NCBI GenBank assembly: GCA_037783415.1 | Contig: JAZGTN010000027.1 | Span: 620,001 to 684,000, forward strand | Direction of reading: 5' to 3' | From: Leptasterias polaris | Taxonomy: Eukaryota > Echinodermata > Asteroidea > Forcipulatida > Asteriidae | Length of the DNA stretch: 64,000 bases | In this document: piece by piece, positions 24,701 to 37,100 of the stretch | How positions within the stretch are numbered: position 1 is the first letter of the stretch | How the letters are laid out: each line of letters starts with the position of its first letter | Notes under the pieces: model-generated | The model's input: the letters and a program-made list of their open reading frames with translations, nothing else | Told to the model about the DNA's origin: nothing | The model's database searches: none | Translations under genes and position numbers: made by a program

Positions 24701-27541
24701 CATCTCTTTTCCCATTCAGAAAGTGTATCTACATCTGCCTTGAGTTTATTAATTTCATCATCAAAGTCAGGTGGAACTTATGCCTTTAGTCTGTATAACA
24801 TAACTCAGTATAACGATATATAGACCTACCTGTAGTGATTTGCCAGTACCAGGTAACTTAAAAAAAACTTATACTTTTCTGATTTGTGGCTCACATCATG
24901 GAGGAAGAAATACAAGGAGTTTGAACGGCCCGCCAACCCCCCACAGCGTAATTAACGCCCAATTATCGATCCTAGCTGTTCAGTGGAAAAGGCATGGAGA
25001 CCTCCCGGGCGCGAGCGCTGCGCGTCAGATTTACGCGCGCGATAATATCTCTTTGTGCACAGGGTCTGGGTACCGCTTCGGACTGCAGTGGAGAAATGAC
25101 TCGTTCGTGATTTTTAGTAGTACATAATTCCGAACATTCAGTTTTCCCATGCGCAGTGTGTTTTCTTTGTTCAACATGGCTGCGCCCTATCGTTGAATGG
25201 TCGCGTTGTTTTGTTCCGATTTTTTTCCTACTTTCCGCGTTGAAATTGGACTTCCGGAAGGTAAGATGAGATGTCATTCAAGTATTTTTGTATGTGTTGT
25301 TTTCGTGAAAATATGGTATGATAATTTCGGTAATTTTGTTGCTTTCCGACCTCTACCTACGGTTCCAAATTTGATGGCTTTCGCACGAAGGTTCGCTCTG
25401 CTGAATCGTATGATTTGTTTTGGGGTACTACAAAGTACTTTTTTTTTCTCAGCAAAGAAAATCGAAGCCTTTTTGTACTATTTTGATATGAATGATCGTG
25501 CCACCCTTCCAAGTCTTTTAATCTTGGCTCCATACTGCGCAAGCGCACACAGAGAGGCGGCGTGTCGCGTGCGGTTAGGAAGTGCGTTACAACTGCGCGT
25601 TTATCTGTGGCGGTACCAGACCTTGAACGTTTGATCTCCTGTTCGTTGTAACTCCTTGTATTTCTTCCTCCATGCTCACATGCTCCCAGATTCTTTTTCA
25701 AGGGAAGTAATGGCAAATACTGTTCGAATTTCAAAATAAATGGAATGTTCCGATTCCCAGCTCATATTTATGAAGTCACAACAATTAGCATGGAACCAGA
25801 CTCACTAACCACTAGTTGCAAAAATCGTAACCCAACATCCTCTCAACGGTTGGTCATCTTTGGTAAGTTTTTGTCTTTTTTTCCTCCTCAATATTTTCTC
25901 AATGATGCTTTGAGTGTTATGAATAGATTCATTAGACATTGAACTTGAAGATCAAATCCGTGTTCTTAGAATTTGTGTCATGATTTTCGAAAGTGGTAAA
26001 AATTTGGCAAATCTGGTGACTAGTCTGTCAACAATGGTCGAAATTGCACATCTGGTCCAATCTTGCGTTAGCTGTCTTGTACAAGTTGTAAGTTGTAACC
26101 CTCCGGTCTCCGACCGTCGCGAGTCAAGAGGATGGAGGGTTACGATTATCGCAACAACTATGTGTGCATTATTAAAACTAACCCGGCTTAATTATGTCTA
26201 CTTAAATAGCCAGTGCCTGCAAAATATCCACTTGCAGTTAGACTGCCTAACTTGTCATAGAATTATGTTAAGTTACTGACTGGTACGTAGTGGTACTGCG
26301 GTGACACTAAACACCGGAAAATACCGGAAAACACTGGAAACTACATGAACTACCTGATGTGATGTTTTGAAAATGGCAACAACAAAAACGGTGTACAAAA
26401 ATTACATTGAATTGAAGTTCGTCGTGCCCATGGTCGTGCCAGCCAGTGGGCCGCCATCTTACTTATGATTCTCCGCCTGTTAATTGTGAGAAAGTCAGGG
26501 CACCCAGCTGATCTGCCAAGTCATAAATATGTATGAGGTTACGTCACGCGGTACTGTAGCTTGAGACTTGCCCATCTAATGAATATGCAAACTACTCGTG
26601 ACGCGAATGTGGCTTCACGAGTTGCATGTTCATTGGGTGAGCGACATAAGTTAGCCTGCGACGTCACCCTATGCATATTTATGACTTAGCAGATCAGTCG
26701 GGTGCCCTGACTTTCTCACGATTAACAGGCAGCGAATCAAAAGTGAGATGGCGACCCCCAAAACAAGCACGACGAACTTGATTGTAATTTTTGTACACCG
26801 TTTTTGTTTGGCATTTTCAAAACACCACATCTGAACGAGTTCATCATTTCGTGAGCCCTGGAATGTATCATAAAAATTTGCCAAATGTAAGGAATAAAGT
26901 GAAGTAGGTTGGAGTAGTATGGAATGTTTTTAAGTGGGAAAAATTTGAGAGTATTAAATAAACTACCGGAAAAAAATACCGGAAAATACCGGAAAACACC
27001 AGTAAATTTTACTGGTGTTTTCCGGTATTTTCCGGTAGTTTTTTCCGGTAGTTTTTCTGTAGTTTTCTGGTAGTTTTCCGGTAGTTTTCCGGTGTTTTCC
27101 GGTAGTTTTCCGGTGTTTTCCGGTAGTTTTCCGGTGTTTTCCGGTGTTTTCCGGTAGTTTTCCGGTGTTTTCCGGTATATAGTGACACCCGTGGTACTGC
27201 ATGCTGGTGCTGGTGGTGGAGTGCACTGGTAAATAAAGGATACAGATGACGACAGGTACAGCTGCAGCCACTTTGCCCACATCCTCATCCAGTTGCATTA
27301 TCTTCTTTATCCTTGCCTGTTTAACAATTAAAAGAAATTGTTATAATTAAAAAAATTAAGGAAAAAAATTATGAATAATTAATTATAAAATTGAATTTCA
27401 ATCAAACAAATAAATAAATCAAAACAATTTTAGTTAATTAAAAACCGAACAGAGAAATTTTTTGTGTGAACGCAACCAATCGTGACTGAGACAACTTACT
27501 GGTGGAAATCGGGCGTTGTATTTCTTTTTCTTTCTAGGCAT
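21703..27541 (-). CDS. DRAP1: DRAP1 (NC2 alpha), TBP-binding transcription corepressor subunit
   Basis: Exons (5' to 3'): 27541-27500, 27316-27244, 24541-24448, 24196-24108, 23128-23041, 22735-22626 and 21874-21703 (stop TAA). Exon 1 encodes MPRKKKKYNARFPP. Exons 2-4 form the histone fold: ARIKKIMQLDEDVGKVAAAV, KALEIFVESLLTKSL, TMSTSHIKQCI, FDFLKDLVENVPDM. NC2 alpha pairs with DR1 (NC2 beta), clamps TBP on DNA and blocks TFIIA/TFIIB entry. Exons 5-7 give a hydrophilic, acidic, Ser/Pro-rich tail (SEEPSTSEDDSDTEEDEG) ending DDDENYDT, as in other DRAP1 proteins. Phase closes at every junction except between exons 4 and 5, where an exon of length 3n+1 is probably missing from my model; a Gly/Lys-rich linker is expected there. 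The gene is head to head with CEBPZ. Confidence 0.93.
22360..22570 (+). repeat. Interspersed repeat family F (CAGGGAGAT), copy 1
   Basis: It contains GAGCAACCCTGATAT, two CAATCAGGGAGAT words, AACATGGAAAGATTGGT and GGGGAGGGTTAGCAAC. In reverse orientation the same words occur at 34895-35060. Located in DRAP1's last intron. Confidence 0.65.
23590..23760. repeat. GGCC/GCCCC-rich degenerate repeat
   Basis: Runs such as ACGGCAATGGCCAGGGGCAT, TTGCCCCATGCCCCTTGGCC and TAATGCCCCCTC alternate at about 12-base spacing and are partly inverted. Similar word composition recurs at 35395-35450 and 37085-38035. It lies in the DRAP1 intron where a missing exon is expected. No ORF there is convincing. Confidence 0.5.
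24880..25745. repeat. Inverted-repeat-flanked CpG-rich segment inside DRAP1 intron 2
   Basis: CATGGAGGAAGAAATACAAG at 24897 is found inverted at about 25655-25676 (CTTGTATTTCTTCCTCCATG). GGTCTGG(G)TACCGC occurs just inside both arms. The enclosed 0.75 kb is unusually CpG-rich (CCCGGGCGCGAGCGCTGCG; CTGCGCAAGCGC). It contains promoter-like words around 25150-25260: GCGCAGTGTG, ACATGGCTGCGCC and an ETS site CTTCCGGAAG directly before a GTAAGA donor. It may be a foldback element, a cryptic promoter, or both. Confidence 0.45.
26092..26157. repeat. Short palindromic repeat, copy 2
   Basis: GTAACCCTCCGGTCTCCGAC and GGATGGAGGGTTACGATTAT form paired arms. The right part matches the copy at 15132-15190. 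Confidence 0.65.
26344..26848. repeat. Foldback element with arms of roughly 190 bases
   Basis: The left arm has GATGTTTTGAAAATGGCAAC, CGGTGTACAAAAATTACATT, TTCGTCGTGC and GAGAAAGTCAGGGCACCC. The right arm has their inverse, ending ATTTTTGTACACCG and GGCATTTTCAAAACACC. The centre holds CpG-rich non-coding DNA. Long arms with little unique DNA are typical of foldback transposons. It lies in DRAP1 intron 2, just upstream of a CCGGAAAA satellite. Confidence 0.8.
26960..27180. repeat. CCGGAAAA-type minisatellite
   Basis: Units of about 11 bases, TTTTCCGGTAG and TTTTCCGGTGT, alternate for about 15 copies. The left part is inverted (ACCGGAAAATACCGGAAAAC), so the array can fold on itself near 27005. 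A short outlying block of the same words lies at 26309-26340. It is only 63 bases from the DRAP1 exon 2 splice donor. Long ORFs across it are repeat artefacts. Confidence 0.92.
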
Positions 27542-28116
27542 ATTTATCTAAAAAGTTGCAGTGGTGAAGTTCCAACGTTACGCAGGAATCGCAATGTTTG
27601 TATCAGAGAGATTGGTGCACGCTGCCATTTTTAATCTTTCTCGTCATTATTAATCCTCGTTTCCATGGGTGTACGATCTCCATCGCCTCTTGTGCCCTTT
27701 GTTACATTAGGGGATGATGCGAGGGCGTGTGTAGAGAACGAAGTTGAAATAAAAGCTACGGGAAAAGAAAATAATTCGCTCGTCCCCGCGCGAAATTAAT
27801 AGTGAAGTTGCAACACCCCCCCGGGAAGGTTCCAATACAGATACATTTAGTGTCTGTGATATTAAATAAAATACTAAATTAAATAGTATAATCAATCATA
27901 TAACCATCTGAAAGTTAATAACAAAACAAAAAGGACCCAATCCATCCATAGAGCAAGGATCCATCTGACACCCCATCCATCAGTGAGGGGGAGGGAGAGG
28001 GGGGGGGGGGGGGGGGGGGGGGGGGCCGGGGGGGGGGGAAGAGGCCATGTGTGAAAGATCCAGAACGAACGGACTAATCTCTCAACTAGCCCTTGAGGGC
28101 GCTATCATCATTCAAT
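27542..28116. promoter_or_regulatory. Shared upstream region of DRAP1 (minus) and CEBPZ (plus)
   Basis: The two start codons face away from each other with 575 bases between them. Close divergent pairing of housekeeping genes usually means a bidirectional promoter. No TATA box is obvious at either end. A G-run lies at 28000-28038. Words such as GATTGGTGCACGC (CCAAT box on the minus strand) near 27610 could serve DRAP1. Transcription start sites cannot be placed from sequence alone. Confidence 0.55.
28000..28038 (+). repeat. Long G-run in the shared promoter
   Basis: Almost uninterrupted G residues, broken only by a CC. It can form G-quadruplexes if real. Homopolymers of this length are also a common place for sequencing or assembly error. 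Confidence 0.85.
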
Positions 28117-31100
28117 ATGGCATCCACCATGGATCAAAAACGTGGTGCAAAAAAGGCGAAGAAAACAAGCAAAGTGAAGAGGAAAAAGGATGCTAACTTT
28201 GACAAGCTTACTCTTGATGACATTAAATATATCGACGGAAACGAAGTGAGTAATTTATATATATTTGTATCAATCAATGTCATACAATTATTGACTCGAT
28301 GTGATGTTCGTGCCGCCGGCACTGCCGGTGTACTGATCATTCATAGTCATACCAATCGGAATCGGCTCATACTGAGGGAAATCTGTCCCCGGAGATTCTG
28401 TCCCCCATATGGGAAATTAACGTGGGCTGGAGGAGGATGATTCAAAAGAGGGCACTATCAAAAGAAGTTTGTGCACAGTTCGTCGTATGGGGGACAGAAT
28501 CCCCGGGGGGACAGAATCTCCTGCCACACCGGTATTCCTTGCCCCTTGTTCTTTGTTGATCCTTCTTCACAATCAAAAATCAATCCTTGCCATGCTTGTC
28601 AGGGGGTGATAAGTTTGTATTGTAACTTTGTAAGTTGTTTGCGTTTTCACCAACCATCATCATGGATTCCCACATGATATTTAACAATTAAATGAGGGGT
28701 GTAGTTGTACGTAGAATACTGTGTACTGACCTGTAGCTGTATTACACTGGCTACACGGAGGAATCCCTAGCCCAGGTTGGACTCCTCCGTTGCATACAAC
28801 GCGACGGAGTCCAGGGTATAAAGGTCCCGTACTATTGCGAAAAAAATTATAACAAACATTTTTCATATTTTTACCTGATGGAGGAAGTTGAAGCTTCGTT
28901 GACGAACTCCTTGTGTCCGGAACTACCACCAGCCTGCTTGGTTCAGAATTATTAATTTTATCCTTGGATCACATTAATTGTGAAAATAAAATGGAAATTG
29001 ACGCCTTCGTTGTGACATCCTAATCTGACATGCTTGTGAAGGCTTACGCGCTTGTGCGTACTTAATTTGTAGATGCATAGCAACCACGATAGAGGGTGCA
29101 GTCTAACTTAATAGAGGGAGCATGCACTCATGACCTTACACGTTCAATTGGTACATGATGATCACAACGCCAGTGCAGAACTCCGACTTATTTTCAAAAA
29201 TAATGTCATCCATGGAGATATTTGTTAGTTGTGAACTCATCAAAAGTGTAGTTAAGGACACCAATGATTGATATATGAACGGAATTTCAGCTTCTCAAAT
29301 CAGGTAAAAATATGAAAAAATTGTAGTCAAAATTTGGTTTGCATTGTAGAGAAGCTTTATACACAGGACGTCAGTGCAGTGCAACAGGCACTGACGTCCT
29401 ACCACTACCAGGGCTACAGGAATCCCTAGTAAATAGTAGAGGATAAGTAGCAGTCAGTACGCGTCTCTTTTAACATCGGTCTTATCATAGTCGCCATTAC
29501 ATACTGACAGAAGAATGAATGATATTTTTTTGCTGACAGGATGATCTTAAGTTAATAGGTGACATCACTGGATCTGATGACGAAGAATTTGGGCATGAGA
29601 TAAACAAGGAGTTTGATGTCGATCCTAATGAGCTGAACAATTACATTAGCAGTTTGGGCTTCAAGAATTTGCCAGCAGAGTAAGTGTAGAGTCCTGAATA
29701 TCAGTGTTTTCTCTGGCTGATGAACTGAATAAGGTCGTCAAAACTCAAAGTGACGATTGTGAAGCATAATTTACACAGCCTGCAAACTGACAAGAATGCA
29801 GTGCTCATACAAATGCGTTTTGGTTCCATTTACATCCAACTGTGACTGTTCTTGATATATAGAGGTCAAGAAAAATATAGAGGTCAAGGATAAATCTCAT
29901 AAATGACAGAAAATGAAAATGTTCAATTTGTAATCCTTTATAGCAAATATTGGCAAAAGGTTAACAAGATCATCACTGAAAGTATGGAGCAGAGCTGCCT
30001 CACGTTTGAATGGGCAGTATACTGTAGATCATGTAAATGTACAAGACAGGAAACACAGTAAAGGGCACCACTTTGCATTGTCATTTTAGCGGTTTTTCCA
30101 ATGGATGTATTTTTTGTTCAAGCAACTGAAACCATCCAAAGGTGTTACAGGCTTATACTGACAATAATTTGAGTTAATTCAATTGATGTTTTAACCCTTT
30201 AGAGACCATAGCGGCCACAAGCGGCTTGTACCAAAACGGCAGCAAAGTTTAACCTACTTCTATTCACATAAAGAGGTCAAAGTAAAGCTCATATGAAATT
30301 TTCCGATGTAGTATGTTGCCGTAGTATCCCAATTTCAAAACAAGAAACGAAATTTTCTCTTTCATTTTATTTATGTTGACATTTTTACTGAAAAAATTTC
30401 AATAAAGAAACTTAACAATATTAGCAATGTCTGGGCGTTTTGTGATGATTATACGGAAATGAATGGTCTCTAAAGGGTTAAACATTTTCTCTTGAGTCAC
30501 TATTTTTCATTTCCATCAAAAAATTGACAGAAAGAGTGACCTACCTTTTCCATCCATTTTTTGAATGAGTTTTAATAGTAACTGAAAATTGATAGTCCTA
30601 ATCAAATCAAATTGTCTTATGAGTATAAACCTGCTTGTCCATTCACATGTTTAAATACTTTTGATTGGTTTCAGGTACTTGAAAATGTGTTACAACTATT
30701 GGCAAAACTGCTAACATTCTGGTAGACGGATGGTACACTTTATTGTGTTTCCTGTCACAATACATGTAATTGCCCTCACCTCCTGCAGGTTTCTGACAAG
30801 AACCCTGGTGTATGAAACATGAGTTCATGACTAGATTAAGAACAACAGTCCCTCGTACTTTTCTGTATTGCTCCTAGTTTTTTGAACAGGATAAGGGTTG
30901 ATAGTAAAGGCATTGCAACATGTGCTACTGTGAGGAACGTGTTCAGATTAGTTGTACATGTCTAGTGGAATTTATACACACTCAGATTCGGACAGTCAGA
31001 ATTCAAAAAATGACAAACAGGTAAATAGTTTTGAGTTTGTATCTCAACATACAGAATAATAAAATATAATCATTTTGATAAAAGTTTTAGCATTTTTATA

Positions 31101-34100
31101 TGTTGCTTTTCTGGCAAATCTTTCTGTAAGGGTTTTGTTAAAAGAAAATATTGAAACTTCAAATTTTGAATTCAAATTGAATTGAAACCTTATTTAAATT
31201 ATTTTGTTGCAGTAAATCACCTAACTCGGCAAAAGTTGATAGCAATCTCTCAAATGTACCAAAGAGCACCCCTCAGGACAGCAAACCCATTGATGTCATC
31301 GAGAAACAAGACAAGAAGAAGAAACTTGCCAACAAGGGAAAAAAAGAGGTCAAGCCAAACCAAAAGCAGACTGTGAAATTGAGTACATCTCCCATTAAAG
31401 AAATCTCACCTAAAGAACCTGCCCTCGGAACCCCCAAGGTAACAAAAGAAATGAAGAAAAAGACCAAGCCAAACCAAAAGCAGACTGTGAAATTGAGTAC
31501 ATCTCTCTTTAAAGAAATCTCACCTAAAGAACCTGCTCTCGGAACCCCCAAGGTAACAAAAGAAATGAAGAAGAAGACCAACAAGACTGGAGCTGGAAGA
31601 GTAGTGGAAGGAGGAGGCAAAAGGAAAGAAAAACTCTTGTCAGCTCAATCAGAGGTCCTACAGCATGCAGAGGTGTCAAGCACGTCATCGGGAATGCAAA
31701 ACATCAGGAAGGAAAGGATTTCATCAGAAGAACTCTTGAAAGATTATGTGCCCAGGAAAAGCTTGCTCTTTGAGGCGGAAGGGTTATGCTTCTATCGAGA
31801 GGTAAGAAATGAAGAACCCAATTTAACAGTAATGACTTCCTAATCCTTAGCATGATTTTGCTTGAATTTAATGTGTTACAACACTTTCTACTGGAAATAA
31901 CCTCTTGCATATGACTTCCCAGTGCAATGTCTGCAATGTGAGCCACGTCTGATAGACCATGGTATGCTGGAATCTCTGTCTTACCTCCCATGCCGAATAC
32001 AATGATAAACAGTGGTGGCAGCCTATGGATCTCTCATAATCCTCATTTTGTACTTACAAAAGGATGAACTTATGGAATCGGGGAATAATCCTCTCATAAT
32101 CCTCTCATAATCCTCATTTGTACAACAAAAGGATGAAGGTAAAGAATCGGGGATTATCCCCCCCAAGGAAGAGAGATTTCGAGCATGTATTCCAGTTCCC
32201 TTTCTCCCTCTTTGTACAAGGGAAATAAAGTGTAGCATGGTAGGTGCATACCTGTGTAGGCTACACAATGGATTGTCTGAGGGTGTAAATACTAAAAGAA
32301 TATATTCCAAAGTTGTTTCAATGGTTCATAATTTTCTGCCATTTATTCAGTTGGGAATGGAAAAGAGGTCATCTTGGCCCAATTTCATGGCTCTGCTTAC
32401 TGCCGAAATCTGCGCTTGCAATCACCATTCTCCGCTTACTGAGCTAGCGCTGATTCTTTGCTTGCGGTAAGCAGAGCCGCTTACTGAGCTAGCGCTGATT
32501 CTTTGCTTGCGGTAAGCAGAGCCATGAAATTGGGCCCTGATGTCAAGTGGTTAAGAGAAACCATCTTTTATTTAAATCGATGTTGTGCCGTAAGGCATTA
32601 ATTGATTTCTATTTTTTTTATTTTGTTAATTTTAAATATTTGCCCCCTTTCTGTTATTTTTTTACCACCAGTTCCAGTCAGATCCAACAAAGTTTGAACT
32701 TTCTGATGATGTCACTGTTGCTGCTTACAAGGGATTGGCTGGCAGGCTGCTTTCAAATGAAGTTCAAATTTACCTTTCAGGTTGGTTTTTACTTTGAACT
32801 GATAGTGACTTTTATAAGAGAGACATGCATGGCTGACTACAGAGGTAATCTGGGCGTTGAAACATTTTGTGTTAAAGACCTCGCAAGTCTCGCTCATTTT
32901 CAAACATTTTGGGGACCTCTTTGGTCGTACGTACCTTGCTTTAACGCGTAAAGGAAACAAACATGCGCACTTTAACGGGTCAATGTTCTAATAGGTTCGA
33001 GACTTGCACAGGCTATTGATATTAATGTTCATCTAGTGAGGTTTGCACCTTGTTATGGTGGTTCTGAAAACAATGGAGTTTTAACCACCGGTTTCTTTTC
33101 AGAGCCACCACAACCCAAAAGAGAGATTCATGTACATGGTATTACCGCAGACCTATACTAGATTGTATTTTCCACCATGCAAAGTCTCAAATCCTACTGA
33201 AATGTTCATGTAGTGTTAGTCAGTATGTCTGAAATGTATACATTAAACTGCTAATATCCTCATTGTTTATAGATCCATCATCAAGTTTCCCAAATCAATT
33301 TGAGCGAGTCTTATTATTGACTTTCTTTGGAAAAAATCTACTAGCTTAAATTTTAGCCTTTGAGAAAGACTTTGCTAGGGTAAGGTTGAAACGTCAGGCC
33401 ACTAACCAATTTTTAAATTTTAATTTGTAATATTTCAGTACCCTAATTAAATAGTTTTGAAGTTCCAACTGTTGAATAATATATTATTTTCTGTATGATA
33501 CCATGTCTTTGAAGAGAAAAAAAATAATAACTTGGTCCTGATACAGGAAAGAAGGGTGACGTCAGCTCAAAAGCACAATGGATGCGGACAGTTGTCAACA
33601 CTGGGGTCCTTGCCGATAAGATCGCTGCCCTGACGCTACAGGTCCAAACTGCGCCTCTTCACACACCCATGGCATTCGACTCCCTCATGACGATGGTCAA
33701 GAAGAAAGGAAGGAGAGAAACGCTGGTCGCCATGGATGCGCTGAAACAGCTTTATCTCCAGGAGATGCTCCCTGAAAAACGCAAACTCAGAAAATTCTCC
33801 GAGGTACAACATTTCTGGGGCAATTTTACAATGACTCCAATTACATTGACCACATAATTTGTGATGGCCTGTTTTCTCGATTGATTTTCTTGGCTCGATA
33901 TGTTGATATATTTCAGTTATTTCTTTTGACCCATCCACCCACAATTTCTGGAAAATATGGTCATTTTTAATCAGCATTGTGCTGGCAAAAAGAACAGACT
34001 TATAATTCGTATGTTCATTATAAGTTTTGGTTGGTAATTATTTTGTAGACAGACAATGGTGCACTTAGAAACAACCGTATTAAGCGCCTAATAAATGTGG

Positions 34101-37100
34101 TGTATTATTATTTTGTACAGTTGCATCATTAGTAGAGAAAAATTACGCTGGGCATATTTGTGTCCCGAAAATTGCGGTACAGGACTTTACCAATGGATTT
34201 GTCTATACCCATGACTAGAGCCATTTCTGCAATGAATCTTTTGTCTGATTCCTTTTGTCTACCTTCTCAAGTGTTAAAGGTCAAGGGTTATAGATTAGTT
34301 TTTGTAGATTTAATGCTGATTTATAGGCAAAATTATAAAGGAAGATACAATAAAAGTCACATGTTAAAGTTTCAGCTGAATACATTGTCTACTTGCTGAG
34401 AAAACAGCAAAAAATTGTCGCTGTATTTTCACAAGATCGTTAAATCCATCCAAGGTGACAGCAGGTACCAATCGCATCTCTGCCTGCAGCATTCGTGAAT
34501 GGGCACCAACCTCAGAAATCTGAGAAATTTTTCATGCATGAATCGTTTCTCACATTCAAATGTTTTTGGGGGAAAATTATTAGTTTATACTATCATTTGC
34601 TGCAGTGCTTCTTACCAAGTAAATTTTTACGGTCATTATTTTTGTGAGTGTTTACCAATCTATGAACCTATCTGTAATGTACCCTGTGCAAGAATACACA
34701 ATGAACTCATAGGATTTTTTTGTATTGTCCAATCTTTTGTAGCATCCGTTCATGCTTTTGTACCTTCTGAGCAAAGGCAGACATGATGACCGGAACAGAA
34801 GGCTTGTCCTGTGGTATTACGAAGATCAACTCAAGCAAAAATATCAGGAGTTTGTAGTAACACTGGAGGTAAGATAACAAATTATTGAAATACATATACA
34901 GAGCTGCTAACTCTCTCTGATTCTTCAGAAAGTTCCCTGAAAATACACCAATCTTTCCATGTTCTGATGAAAAATATTAAAAAAATCTCCCTGATTATGG
35001 AAATATTTTTCATATTATGTTGAATTTCATTATAAATATCTCCCTGGCAGCTCTGCATATGAATGCCCCTTGTTTTGTATTATTTGTTGAGGCGAACAAA
35101 TGCTAGTAGTTTTAAAAGAGTTTCAAGAAAAATATAGCAACGTACACCTCTTGTTCTCCTTTGCTTTGCAATTTCATACAAATGTTTTACCTCTATTGTA
35201 TGGAAAATTAGAGGACCTTATTTCATTGCACTACTTACTCTGGAATTCTTGGTTTACGGTCAACAGGATAATGTGTTTAAAACAGAGCGCCATAAGCACA
35301 GAATTCTGTGGTAAACAGTGCCATGAAATTGCTATTTTGTGTCGTACATGTATCCCTCTAGCACAGGCAATTTTTATTTTACAAAGGGTACTTCCATTGG
35401 AGGGGCACCAAGGCCAAGACCAGGGCAACAGAGACCATGGCCTCTGTAATTTCAGGGGCCGATTTCACAAGGAGTTAAGATTGATCTTAACTCTGTATCC
35501 ATCTTAATTGCTAATCAAAGTGTGATGTCACAGTACAAATCACTATGGTAATACTGACAACTCATCTTAAGATGAATCTTAGCGCTTTGTGAAATTGAGC
35601 CTAGGCCCGTTAGCAGCTGAAGTGTCTTCAATCGCCAACAGGAGACATTTTGCAAATTAGGCTTCTCTGGATGCGCCAATCAGTTTGATATATTGAGCAA
35701 GTCAGAATTGTACGCAAGAATTCAAGTAATGAAATATTTTGATTGTGAGGCATGGTAGCTGGTAATCTAGTGCATTGGCCTGAGTCATTCCTAGCCTTGT
35801 GTCACACAATGTTCAATGTATCAATTAAAGGAGTTCGCACCCATACTGATTGAGTTTGGTTCCGGATGCCAATTGAGCCACATGCTCAATTTTTAGCAAA
35901 CGTGACCTCACCTGACCTATTAAAAAGTCTCATTTATTATTATTTAATGGGTGCCAATATCTCATCATTTCATTTATGCAAATTCCTAGAAGGTTCTCTT
36001 CATAAGTAATTTCCCACCATGGAATTTGGAAAATAGGAATTCTTTTGTGGATGTTCCCTCTTACCACAGGATATAATTTCCCTGTTTTATTCTCAATTGT
36101 AATACTCTTCTAAAACTGGTGCTAAACTGCCTGTTCCAGTATTTTGCGGGCAGGAAGCAACAATTTATTGTGGGCGAGGGTATGCACTTGCTAAATATAC
36201 ATGTTAAGGTGGTTGCTATTTATTAACAAGTGAAAGAGTCTCCAAAATGTTACTGCGGTGCCGACTTACAGACACTCGGACGCATCATCACTGCCTGCCC
36301 AAAGAGGCGTCTTCCTGGAGCTTGTGGCGCTCTGTCTGATTGCAAACAAGACGTAGTGCAATGGCTGCTTTCACTGGACTTACACATTTAGTTAGACAGG
36401 CATATGCGAGAAGGTGAACCAAGTGACATTCCAACAGAGCAGTCAATATTTGATTGAGGTTAAAAGTCCTACTTCTTGCCCACGCCCTTTTATAATGTAA
36501 CAATGCTTTGTGGACTGGAGTAAGGGCTCCAAGCAAAATGCCCTTGCTTTCCACCTAAAATGCAATGTGTAGTGGGAAACACATAAATGAAACACACACA
36601 ACAGCTTTGGACTTTCACTGTGTACAAACTTTATTTTCAGCGAATGTGATAGAGCCGACTCTATTTTTGAAAAGGAAACTACATGCACACATTTTATCCC
36701 CTAAATATTTTAAATGTTACTGCTAAAATGCAAATTTTTTCAAAGATTAGACAATTCATTCACCCTATTTCTGCAATATCGACCATATCTTAAAGTGCAG
36801 CACACTTGTGGAGATCAATTTATAGCTTCCAATTTGTCCTTATGTGTTCTTTTGTGTCAGAAATATCTCTCTGATGATTTTGTTTAATTTCAGCGACTGT
36901 CACATGACACCATCCCTGCTGTGAAACAGAAAGCAATGAGCACAGCCCATGAGCTACTGATACACAAACCAGAACAAGAGAAGGTATGCTAAATTGATAT
37001 TAAGCCATTTTGCAAGTTAGAGTTGAATACTGTCTGTTAAAATGATGTGCTTAGTCACAAGTTACTGTTTAAGTTTGAATTCTCCCAGGCCTCAAACTTC

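Noticed and set aside
26737..27298. Long minus-strand ORFs rich in TGKLPENTGK-type repeats
   Set aside because: They arise from the CCGGAAAA minisatellite, which is open in several frames. The true coding exon in this area is DRAP1 exon 2 at 27316-27244 only.
28681..28929. 82-residue minus-strand ORF in CEBPZ intron 1
   Set aside because: It overlaps a small inverted repeat (GGACTCCTCCGTTG and GCGACGGAGTCC) and has no splice or family support.
35100..35507. 135-residue plus-strand ORF in a CEBPZ intron
   Set aside because: It overlaps repeat sequence and shows no recognisable family features.
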